NCBI GenBank assembly: GCA_035512595.1
Contig: DATKDU010000257.1
Span: 1 to 28,299, forward strand
DNA from: DATKDU01 sp035512595
GTDB lineage: Bacteria; Planctomycetota; Planctomycetia; Pirellulales; Pirellulaceae
Direction of reading: 5' to 3'
Length of the DNA: 28,299 bases
This document shows, one piece after another, positions 21,186 to 28,299 of this stretch (positions are counted from its first letter, which is position 1; the number at the start of each line of letters is the position of its first letter). The position numbers were made by a program, and so were the translations under genes. The notes beneath the pieces are model-generated. The model ran no database searches. It saw nothing but the letters and a program-made list of their open reading frames with translations, and had not been told where the DNA came from.

Positions 21186-21959
21186 TTCTTCGACACCCAC
21201 GCCCACCTTGCCGACGAGCACCTTCTGGCTAATGCCGCCGAGGTCATCGACCGAGCTGCGCGGGCCGGCGTGACGCGAATTCTGTCGGTCGGCACTGAAG
21301 TCGCATCGACGCGGGCGTGCATCGATCTGGCGGCTGCCCACGCCGGCGTATTCGCTTCCGCCGGCATTCATCCCAATCACGTTTCCGAGGCGCAAGCAGC
21401 AGATTGGGACCAGATCGTGCGGCTGGCGCAGTCGCCCGAGGTTGTCGCGCTCGGCGAGACCGGGCTCGATTTGTACTGGAAGGACACGCCGCTGGCGGAC
21501 CAGCAGGACTATTTCGATCGGCACATCCGCCTGTCGCAAGAGACGGGGCTGCCGCTGGTCATCCACCAGCGGGAAAGTAGCGACGAGATTCTGGCCATGC
21601 TCCGCGAGGCGCGCAAGCGCGGCGAGCTGGCCGGCGTGATGCACTCGTTTACCGGCACGTCCGAGCAGGCGGCGGAGTTCCTGGCGCTGGGACTCTGCAT
21701 CAGCTTCGCGGGGATGGTAACGTTCAAGAAATCGGACGACCTGCGTGCCGCGGCCCGGACGATTCCCGCGGAGCGGCTGCTGATGGAGACCGATTCGCCC
21801 TACCTGTCACCCGAGCCGTTCCGCGGCAAGCGGCCCAATGAGCCTGCCCGCGTAGTGCATACGGCGGAGTGTCTGGCCCGCGAGCGGGGGGTGCCGTTGG
21901 CCGAATTGGCGGTCCAGACGACCGCTAATGCCCTGGCGCTGTTCAACCGGGCGAAGTAG
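21144..21959 (+). CDS. TatD-family metal-dependent hydrolase
   Basis: A TIM-barrel amidohydrolase-type nuclease/hydrolase (TatD, with 3'-5' DNase/RNase activity in studied members). Metal-site motifs: FFDTHAHL (N-terminal HxH), ALGETGLDLYW (Glu), LPLVIHQRES (His), GVMHSFTGT (His) and LLMETDSPYL (Asp). Without the N-terminal repeat-derived residues it has the usual 255-265 residue length. The ATG at 21144 lies inside the loop of the ATTGCGG array, with GGAGG at 21128-21132. The first residues, MSGQSAIRNPQSAI, come entirely from the repeat. An even earlier ATG (21105) is also repeat sequence. The natural start may have been overwritten, and the true start is uncertain by up to about 15 codons. 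Confidence 0.9.
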   Translation: MSGQSAIRNPQSAIFFDTHAHLADEHLLANAAEVIDRAARAGVTRILSVGTEVASTRACIDLAAAHAGVFASAGIHPNHVSEAQAADWDQIVRLAQSPEVVALGETGLDLYWKDTPLADQQDYFDRHIRLSQETGLPLVIHQRESSDEILAMLREARKRGELAGVMHSFTGTSEQAAEFLALGLCISFAGMVTFKKSDDLRAAARTIPAERLLMETDSPYLSPEPFRGKRPNEPARVVHTAECLARERGVPLAELAVQTTANALALFNRAK

Positions 21960-21970
21960 GCTACGGAAAA

Positions 21971-22106
21971 CCGGAAGGAGGGCAGAAACATGGAGGGCAG
22001 AAAAATGGCCAAAGGATTCTTGGGAAATTAGGAACACGACGCTGCTCATCTTTCTGCCCCCCATTTTTCTGCCCGTATCTTCCTGTCCCCCATTTTCCTG
22101 TCCGGT
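21971..22106. repeat. 136-bp imperfect palindrome between tatD and trxB
   Basis: GGGCAGAAAAATGG (21995-22008) and CCATTTTTCTGCCC (22061-22074) are perfect complements. Outer partial copies (GGGCAGAAACATGG at about 21980-21993; CCCCCATTTTCCTG at about 22087-22100) and the ends CCGGA/TCCGG extend the symmetry. No gene is visible in it. A related word pair occurs at 8573-8599. Confidence 0.8.
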
Positions 22107-22116
22107 CCCTCGCGGA

Positions 22117-22144
22117 TTTACTGCCGCAGCGGTCGCCTTATAAT
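22117..22144 (+). promoter_or_regulatory. candidate sigma-70 promoter for trxB
   Basis: TTTACT (22117-22122) and a consensus TATAAT (22139-22144) are 16 nt apart. A transcript starting near 22151 would have a leader of about 95 nt that contains both GGACAGGTT-type hairpins before the GTG start at 22246. Confidence 0.55.
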
Positions 22145-22172
22145 CCCATGCATACGATTCAATCCCGTTGCT

Positions 22173-22233
22173 GGACAGCTTGAAAACCTGTCCTACAAAT
22201 CCATTTTTTGGACAGGTTGAAAACCTGTCCTAC
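22173..22233. repeat. two GGACAGSTTGAAAACCTGTCCTAC copies in the trxB leader
   Basis: The first copy (22173-22197) has one mismatch in the stem; the second (22210-22230) is a perfect 9-bp stem, GGACAGGTT and AACCTGTCC, with loop GAA, followed by TACG. A T6 run (22204-22209) lies between the two. The same family occurs as an inverted pair upstream of asnS and, with two changes, inside nuoJ. Confidence 0.92.
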
Positions 22234-22245
22234 GTGAGGAAGCAA

Positions 22246-23301
22246 GTGCCCGAACACGTCGTCATCATTGGCTCCGGCCCCGCCGGCTGGTCCGCAGCGA
22301 TTTATGCCGCCCGCGCGAATTTGAATCCGCTGGTCTTCGAGGGGGCGGTCAACGAGCCCAACCGCATGGCCGGGACGCTGCCGCTGGGGCAACTCAACCT
22401 GACGACCGAGGTCGAGAACTATCCGGGCTTCCCCGCCGGCAAGCTCGACGAGTTTCTCAAATCGGCCATCGATCCCGAGCGGGTGGAGATGGACCTGCCG
22501 ATGCTCGACGGCCACAAGCACGCCGTCACCGGCCCGGAGCTGATGAACCTGATGCGGCAGCAGGCGCTCAATTTCGGCGCCAAAATCGTCACCGACGACA
22601 TCGTGGACGTCGATCTGTCCAAGCGCCCTTTCACGCTCAAGTCGCTCGAAGGGCAGGCGCTCGAGACCCACACAATCATCATCGCCACGGGCGCACGGGC
22701 CAATTATCTGGGCCTGCCGTCGGAGGAGCGGTTCAAGAACCGGGGGGTTAGTGCCTGCGCCGTTTGCGACGGAGCACTGCCGCGGTTTCGGAACAAACCG
22801 CTGGTCGTCGTCGGCGGCGGGGACAGCGCGGTCGAAGAGGCCACGTACCTGACCAAGTACGCTTCCACCGTCCACATGCTCATGCGCCGCGACGTGTTCC
22901 GGGCCAGCAAGATCATGCAGGACCGGGCGCTGGCCAATTCCAAAATCAAGATCCACTACTTCCGCGAAGTGGACGAAGTCCTCGGCGGCGACAAGGAAGG
23001 GGTCACGGCCATTCGCGTGAAGAACAACCAGGACGGCGGCACTGAGGAGTTGCCCGCGGGGGGATTGTTCCTGGCGATCGGCCACACGCCCAATACGGCA
23101 TTCCTCAAGGGTCAGGTCGAGCTCAACGACAAGGAGTACATCAAGTACACGACCCTGATGCGCACCTTCACCAGCGTGGAAGGGGTCTTTGCCGCCGGCG
23201 ACGTGGCCGACGACTATTACCGCCAGGCAATCACCAGCGCCGGCACCGGCTGCATGGCGGCACTCGATGCCGAACGATATTTGGCGGCAAAGGGACTCTA
23301 A
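22246..23301 (+). CDS. trxB: thioredoxin-disulfide reductase (TrxB-like flavoprotein)
   Basis: FAD- and NADPH-binding oxidoreductase that keeps thioredoxin reduced. Visible in the 351-residue product: FAD dinucleotide fold VVIIGSGPAGWSAA (5-18), ENYPGFP (57-63), ATGARANYLGLP (147-158), the redox pair C171-AV-C174 in SACAVCDGALP, the NAD(P) fold VVVGGGDSAVEEA (187-199), and the C-terminal FAD motif GVFAAGDVADDYYRQAITSAGTGCMAALDAE. It is about 30 residues longer than E. coli TrxB, mostly from an insert around LKSAIDPERVEMDLPMLDGHKHA. The GTG at 22246 has GAGGA 5 nt upstream. A TTG at 22168 would translate the leader hairpins. No thioredoxin gene is adjacent. Confidence 0.93.
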   Translation: MPEHVVIIGSGPAGWSAAIYAARANLNPLVFEGAVNEPNRMAGTLPLGQLNLTTEVENYPGFPAGKLDEFLKSAIDPERVEMDLPMLDGHKHAVTGPELMNLMRQQALNFGAKIVTDDIVDVDLSKRPFTLKSLEGQALETHTIIIATGARANYLGLPSEERFKNRGVSACAVCDGALPRFRNKPLVVVGGGDSAVEEATYLTKYASTVHMLMRRDVFRASKIMQDRALANSKIKIHYFREVDEVLGGDKEGVTAIRVKNNQDGGTEELPAGGLFLAIGHTPNTAFLKGQVELNDKEYIKYTTLMRTFTSVEGVFAAGDVADDYYRQAITSAGTGCMAALDAERYLAAKGL

Positions 23302-23319
23302 CGCGGAGCTCGTAGGGCT

Positions 23320-23414
23320 CGTAGGGTGGGACCAGCGTGCCTCGGCACGCGCCGGCCCACCGCGACGAATGATGGTGGGCCGGCGCCCGCTGCGCAAGCT
23401 GTTCCCACCCTACG
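23320..23414. repeat. 95-bp nested palindrome at the 3' ends of trxB and dedA
   Basis: Outer arms CGTAGGGTGGGACCAGC (23320-23336) and GCTGTTCCCACCCTACG (23398-23414) match at 16 of 17 positions; inner arms GCCGGCCCACC (23351-23361) and GGTGGGCCGGC (23374-23384) are perfect. It fills the gap between the convergent trxB and dedA genes and could act as a bidirectional stem. The dedA stop codon (23410-23412) lies inside the right arm. Confidence 0.92.
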
Positions 23415-24072
23415 CGGATTCACGCACCTTCTCGTCCACCTCTGCCTTTGCGTACCGGTGCCGCAGGTAGGTGATCGTTCCCGGCAGCAGCGACAGGGCG
23501 ACGATGACGTAAATGGCCAGCTCGAAGTTCTCCTCGCCGACGTAATCCCCCAGCAGATAGCCGGCGGTGACGATGCCGACGACCCAAATGATCGCGCCGA
23601 TCACGTTGTAGGCCAGGAAGCGGCGGTAGTTCATCGTCCCCACGCCGGCCACGAACGGCGCGAACGTGCGGACGATCGGCAGGAAGCGGGCCAGGATGAT
23701 CGTCTTGCCGCCGTGCTTCTCGAAGAATCGCTGGGTGTATTCCAGGTGCCGGTGGTTCAGCCAGCGGAAGTTGAACGAGAACACCTTGGGCCCGACGAAT
23801 TTGCCGATGTGATAGTTGACGGTGTCCCCCAGGATGGCCGCCGGCAGGAGCACGGCGTACAGAATCCACAGGTTCAGGCCGCTGTCGGGGCGGGCGGCAA
23901 TCATGCCGACGGCAAACAGCAGCGAGTCCCCCGGCAGAATGGGCGTCACGACCAGGCCGGTCTCGCAGAAGATGATGGCAAACAGGATCACGTAGATCCA
24001 TCCGCCAAAGTCCTTGGAGAATTGATCCAAAAACGGGCCGAAGTTGAACAGCAAATCCCAAAGCTGGTCCAT
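23410..24072 (-). CDS. DedA-family membrane protein
   Basis: A 220-residue polytopic inner-membrane protein of the DedA family, members of which flip lipid carriers such as undecaprenyl phosphate or support membrane energisation. Family signatures: ETGLVVTPILPGDSLLFAVG (re-entrant loop with the acidic residue), GDTVNYHIGKFVG, and the arginine motif RFLPIVRTFAPFVAGVGTMNYRRF. There are about four to five hydrophobic segments and a charged C-terminal tail. The TAG stop lies in the right arm of the palindrome at 23320-23414. It is downstream of the MFS gene on the same strand with a 138-bp gap; on its own strand a TATACT box (24121-24116) could serve as -10. Substrate not predictable. Confidence 0.92.
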   Translation of the reverse strand: MDQLWDLLFNFGPFLDQFSKDFGGWIYVILFAIIFCETGLVVTPILPGDSLLFAVGMIAARPDSGLNLWILYAVLLPAAILGDTVNYHIGKFVGPKVFSFNFRWLNHRHLEYTQRFFEKHGGKTIILARFLPIVRTFAPFVAGVGTMNYRRFLAYNVIGAIIWVVGIVTAGYLLGDYVGEENFELAIYVIVALSLLPGTITYLRHRYAKAEVDEKVRESA

Positions 24073-24135
24073 GCAGATCCGTTTCTAACGATGAGGCGGA
24101 CGAACCGGGCCAGCAAGTATAGCGGACGAAATGGG

Positions 24136-24206
24136 ATTGCGGATGTTTCTAATGCAGATTGCAGATTGCAGATTTTTGCCGCCAATCCGCAATCCGCGAT
24201 CCGCAT
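24136..24206. repeat. second inverted ATTGCRG heptamer array
   Basis: GGATTGCGG (24134-24142), then three ATTGCAG units (24151-24171), and on the other side CCAATCCGCAATCCGCGATCC (about 24183-24203) in inverted orientation. Same family as the array at the 5' end of tatD. It fills the gap between the MFS gene (stop at 24211) and dedA. Confidence 0.82.
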
Positions 24207-24210
24207 AAGA

Positions 24211-25815
24211 TCACTCCGGCAGCGGCTTGCCGTGCGTTTCGGGGGCCAGCCAGATGATGACGACGCCGACGAGGTAGACCAGGCTCATCGTGGAATAAGC
24301 GAGCGAGTAATTGCCGCGGAAGACCTCGTTCATCAGGTAGCCCGACTGGAGCGCGCCGACGGCAGCCAGGATGCGGCCGAAGTTATAGCCAAAGCCCTGG
24401 GCCGTCGCCCGGACCGACGTGCCAAACAGCTCGGGCAGGTAGAGCGGAATCCAGCCGTAGAAGGCGGCCGTCACACCGCCAGCCAGCATGACCGTGGCCA
24501 GGAAGGTGTAGTCGTACCGGGTGTTGAATTGCCAGAAGAGGAGCGCCGTGCCGAGCGATGCCAGGCACATGGCGCAGTACATCCAGCGGCGGCTGAACCA
24601 ACTCCCCACGACCGCGGCGACGATGGTGCCGATGATGGCGCCGAAGCCCATCGCGATCTGCGTGTACGCCCTGGCGTGGGCCAGGTTGCCGGTGAGGATC
24701 TGCCTCGCTTCTTCGGGAAATTCGTTAGCCAGCTTGTCGGCCCACGTCGGCGCCGCTTGGATCGAGGCCCACGTTCCCAAGAGGGCCACGCCGCTTAACC
24801 CCGCCGCGATGATCATCCGCCCCACGACGTTTTTGCCGCCGGCTTTTTCGCCGCCGGCGGCTCGCATGCGGGCCAGGTACCGGCGAACGGGGTAGAGATA
24901 TCCAATCAGCGCGATCGCCACCCCCAATGCCAGCCCGGAAAGCAGAATCAGCGGCGTGTGCTCGATCGTCCGCTCGCCGATCGTCGTGCTCGGCCAGGCG
25001 AACAGGTAGATCGTGACCAGCGGCCCGCAGGCGCCGATCAAGACGCCGATCAGGTCGCGCGTCGCCCAGTGCGAAGTAGAGCCCCGCTTCTGCTCGTGAA
25101 GCCAGCGCTCCGATTCGGGGACAAACATGCGGATGAAGAACGTGAGCAGCGCCGGCAGCGCGCCGATCAAGAGCAGCAGCCGCCAGGCGTCGTTCTTCAC
25201 CAGTGCCGCGGTCCAAGCTTCCGGCAGCGGGCTGGCCTCCATCGCCGCGGTGAGCGAGCCGAGAATGCTGGTCAGCCCCAGGCTGATGACGGCAACGAGC
25301 AGGAAGCCGACGTTGGCCGCGGCGCCGATCAGCCCGGCCAGCCAGCCGCGGGAGGTGTTGGGCCAGATTTCCATGACGAGCGCCACGCCGAGCGACCATT
25401 CCCCTCCCATGCCCAGCGAGGCGATGAAGCGGAACAGGAAGAACCACTGGAGGTTGGGGGCCAGGCCGCAGAGCCCCGTGAAGATCGTGTAGGCCAGCAC
25501 GCTGAGGGTCATGGCCCGCACGCGGCCGATCCGGTCCCCCAGCCAGCCGAACAGGACGCCGCCGGTGGCCGCCCCGACCAGAAACCCGGCCCCCATGACC
25601 CCGAACCACAGGCCGACTGCCCCTTCGCCGCCGGTGCCGGCCAGGAGGTCCATCAGCGCGGGCCGCGCAACCAAAGGAAACAGACCCATTTCGAATCCGT
25701 CGAACATCCAGCCGAGCAGCGCCGCTGTCAGCGCCAGCCAGGCGCCCTTGCCTGCGGTGGATCGCGGTTCGCCGGAGCGGGAAGGGTCTAGCCGTGGGGT
25801 AGAAAGTTGCGTCAT
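24211..25815 (-). CDS. MFS transporter, sugar/metabolite:H+ symporter type
   Basis: A 534-residue twelve-helix major facilitator. Motif A between helices 2 and 3 is GWLGDRIGRVRAM, followed by RFIASLGMGGEWSLGVALVMEIWP, typical of the sugar-porter and metabolite:H+ symporter branches that include carboxylate carriers. The second half has WFSRRWMYCAM and LPELFGTSVRATAQGFGYNFGRILA, the latter typical of this branch. A long loop between helices 6 and 7 and an extra-long soluble segment (AAPTWADKLANEFPEEARQILT) are present. I chose the ATG at 25815 (MTQLSTPRLD) over the open frame reaching 25896, whose first 27 residues look non-coding. The substrate is unknown; no catabolic operon flanks it. Confidence 0.88.
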   Translation of the reverse strand: MTQLSTPRLDPSRSGEPRSTAGKGAWLALTAALLGWMFDGFEMGLFPLVARPALMDLLAGTGGEGAVGLWFGVMGAGFLVGAATGGVLFGWLGDRIGRVRAMTLSVLAYTIFTGLCGLAPNLQWFFLFRFIASLGMGGEWSLGVALVMEIWPNTSRGWLAGLIGAAANVGFLLVAVISLGLTSILGSLTAAMEASPLPEAWTAALVKNDAWRLLLLIGALPALLTFFIRMFVPESERWLHEQKRGSTSHWATRDLIGVLIGACGPLVTIYLFAWPSTTIGERTIEHTPLILLSGLALGVAIALIGYLYPVRRYLARMRAAGGEKAGGKNVVGRMIIAAGLSGVALLGTWASIQAAPTWADKLANEFPEEARQILTGNLAHARAYTQIAMGFGAIIGTIVAAVVGSWFSRRWMYCAMCLASLGTALLFWQFNTRYDYTFLATVMLAGGVTAAFYGWIPLYLPELFGTSVRATAQGFGYNFGRILAAVGALQSGYLMNEVFRGNYSLAYSTMSLVYLVGVVIIWLAPETHGKPLPE

Positions 25816-25961
25816 CAGGAAAGGGCGGAAGCGGAGTAAGGCGGGCGTGAAGGATCGTGCGGCGGGTGCTATTCTAGAGCTTGCGCCCCGCTGCATGCAA
25901 CGCAGCGAGCATGGCGTCGGCCATCTCCCTGGTCAATCGTCCTTGCAACGGAGGTTCTGCG

Positions 25962-26411
25962 ATGTTCCGCTTCCTTTCAATTGCCTTGGTATTGGCGCTC
26001 GGTCCCGAGGTGCTGGCCGATGAGGCTGCCGCCAAAGAGAGCAAGGCCCTCCAAGGAGAATGGACCTGGGTTCAGCACGAGGTCGGCGGCACGCAGATGC
26101 AGCCCGATCCGAACGACCGGCCGGTAATCAAGATCGAAAAGGAAAAGTGGTCGTTCAAAAACAAGTCGCTTGAGGCGTTCAAGGAAGTCGGCACGTTCAA
26201 TCTCGACGTGGCGACGACCCCCAAGTGCGTCGATCTGATCAGCACCGACGAGAAAACCAAGGGACAGAAGAACGAGGCGATCTACAAGCTGGAGGACGAC
26301 AAACTGACTGTGATCGTCAACCTCAATGCGGACGACAAGAATCGACCGATGGGTTTTGAGACCAAGGATAAGCCGGGGATGATTCTGGTGGTGTTTGAGA
26401 GGAAGAAGTAA
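25962..26411 (+). CDS. secreted TIGR03067-type small protein
   Basis: A 149-residue protein with an N-terminal signal peptide (MFRFLSIALVLALGPEVLA, cleavage probably before DEAAAKES). The mature part begins with KALQGEWTWVQHEVGG, the conserved opening of the TIGR03067 family common in planctomycetes and relatives, and continues as alternating beta strands (VIKIEKEKWSFKN, VGTFNLDVATTPKCVDLIS, NEAIYKLEDDKLTVIVNL, PGMILVVFERKK), suggesting a small lipocalin-like barrel. Function is unknown. The ATG at 25962 has GGAGG at 25950-25954. It is transcribed away from the MFS gene and ends just before the palindrome in the asnS leader. Confidence 0.85.
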   Translation: MFRFLSIALVLALGPEVLADEAAAKESKALQGEWTWVQHEVGGTQMQPDPNDRPVIKIEKEKWSFKNKSLEAFKEVGTFNLDVATTPKCVDLISTDEKTKGQKNEAIYKLEDDKLTVIVNLNADDKNRPMGFETKDKPGMILVVFERKK

Positions 26412-26414
26412 CCA

Positions 26415-26475
26415 CGTAGGACAGGTTTCCAACCTGTCCCAAAAGACTCAGGACAGGTTGGAAACCTGTCCTACG
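26415..26475. repeat. nested inverted repeat in the asnS leader
   Basis: CGTAGGACAGGTTTCC (26415-26430) and GGAAACCTGTCCTACG (26460-26475) are perfect 16-bp complements. Each arm also contains or borders a GGACAGGTT/AACCTGTCC hairpin, so two alternative folds exist: one long stem or two short ones. The right arm ends at the first G of the asnS Shine-Dalgarno sequence GGAG (26475-26478). Confidence 0.93.
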
Positions 26476-26485
26476 GAGACCTGGA

Positions 26486-27934
<1,449 letters not shown>

Positions 27935-27939
27935 CGTGG

Positions 27940-27958
27940 GGCAGGCGTCCCGCCTGCC
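27940..27958. repeat. hairpin after asnS
   Basis: GGCAGGCG (27940-27947) and CGCCTGCC (27951-27958) pair perfectly around TCC. It starts 5 nt after the asnS stop codon and ends 8 nt before the next ATG. It lacks a T-run, so it is unlikely to be a strong terminator; the stem-plus-3-nt-loop design matches the other palindromic families here. Confidence 0.8.
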
Positions 27959-27966
27959 GTATCAGG

Positions 27967-28299
27967 ATGGCAGCCGACGATCAATTCGAGATATTGCCCG
28001 CTGAGGAGATGCGGCGACGCTACGGCCTCACTGCGGAAAACCGGCCCACAATCCAGCTCGATCCATCGAAGGTTCCGCCTTCCCTTCACGAATTGGTCCC
28101 GCTGGCCGAACGCTTTGGTATTTCTGACGATTTGATAAGGGAGGATGTACTGCGGCGATCAACAGGAGCCGAACTCGAAGCGATGAAACAAGCAGTTTCC
28201 AGTAGGGAAGAAGCGTTGGATGTGTGGCTCGCTGGACTGGAATCGAACGGTCCGACGTTTTCCGATGAATACATTGCCTTTTCCTGTTTGCGTATTGCC
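27967..28299 (+). CDS. hypothetical protein, 5' portion (runs off window end)
   Basis: An open frame of 111 codons from the ATG at 27967 to the last base with no stop. The translated start is MAADDQFEILPAEEMRRRYG, and the product is soluble, acidic and helix-prone, with LHELVPLAERFGISDDLIRED and LEAMKQAVSSREEALDVWLAG. I recognise no family. Codon third positions are less GC-rich than in the genes around it (for example TTT GGT ATT TCT GAC GAT TTG ATA), which may indicate a recently acquired or weakly expressed gene. It follows asnS by 32 bp with a hairpin in between. Confidence 0.65.
   Translation, partial: MAADDQFEILPAEEMRRRYGLTAENRPTIQLDPSKVPPSLHELVPLAERFGISDDLIREDVLRRSTGAELEAMKQAVSSREEALDVWLAGLESNGPTFSDEYIAFSCLRIA

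Noticed and set aside
22168..22245. TTG start for TrxB at 22168
   Set aside because: It would encode the two GGACAGGTT hairpins as protein; the GTG at 22246 has a ribosome-binding site and begins at the FAD fold.
23326..24798. 490-codon plus-strand open frame opposite dedA and the MFS gene
   Set aside because: Low-complexity Asp/Arg/Gln/Glu product with no motif, overlapping two clearly identified minus-strand membrane proteins.

Overview
The window is high-GC, densely coded bacterial DNA that looks like a planctomycete, probably of the Pirellulales group. Four things point there: a cell-surface protein with an 'EQLECRRVLA' N-terminal motif followed by an RTX-type nonapeptide array; a Tat-exported DUF1501 protein; a small secreted TIGR03067-type protein; and an RpoD with a long basic insertion between regions 1.2 and 2. 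The assignment rests on gene content only, since there is no rRNA gene here.

Layout. Positions 1-5020 (+) carry the 3' part of dnaG, then rpoD (the dnaG-rpoD pair of the macromolecular-synthesis operon), a strong intrinsic terminator, a coiled-coil/zinc-ribbon protein and a formate/nitrite-family channel. Positions 5180-6778 (+) encode a surface protein with 46 back-to-back calcium-binding nonapeptides. Positions 6779-7476 hold no convincing gene but many short inverted repeats. A D-malate/tartrate-type dehydrogenase (-) and a DUF2007-like membrane protein (+) follow, diverging from each other. Next is a DUF1501 protein (+) that may be translated from a leaderless message. Positions 11073-20615 (+) are the membrane arm of respiratory complex I in the order nuoH-J-K-L-M-N. 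nuoI is missing from its usual place between H and J, and no peripheral-arm gene is in view. Then come a small helical protein, a TatD-type hydrolase and a thioredoxin-reductase-like flavoprotein (all +), a DedA membrane protein and an MFS transporter (both -), a small secreted protein, asnS and the start of an unknown gene (+).

The most striking signal is not one gene but a set of short palindromic or inverted tandem repeats. At least seven sequence families occur, and they touch the genes as well as the gaps. A 68-bp perfect hairpin is read through in frame inside nuoN. Another hairpin encodes the junction between the normal part of NuoJ and an unusual four-helix C-terminal extension. A 7-bp tandem repeat encodes part of a His-rich loop of NuoL, and its inverted copy carries the nuoL stop codon. 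Repeats also supply the stop codons of nuoM and dedA and the apparent first codons of tatD, fill the leader of trxB, and run into the ribosome-binding site of asnS. No transposase or REP-associated tyrosine transposase is in the window, so whatever spreads these elements is encoded elsewhere or is lost.

Functionally the window is mostly housekeeping: replication and transcription initiation, NADH or other electron-donor-driven proton pumping, tRNA charging and redox upkeep, plus a few envelope functions (channel, surface protein, DedA, exported small proteins).
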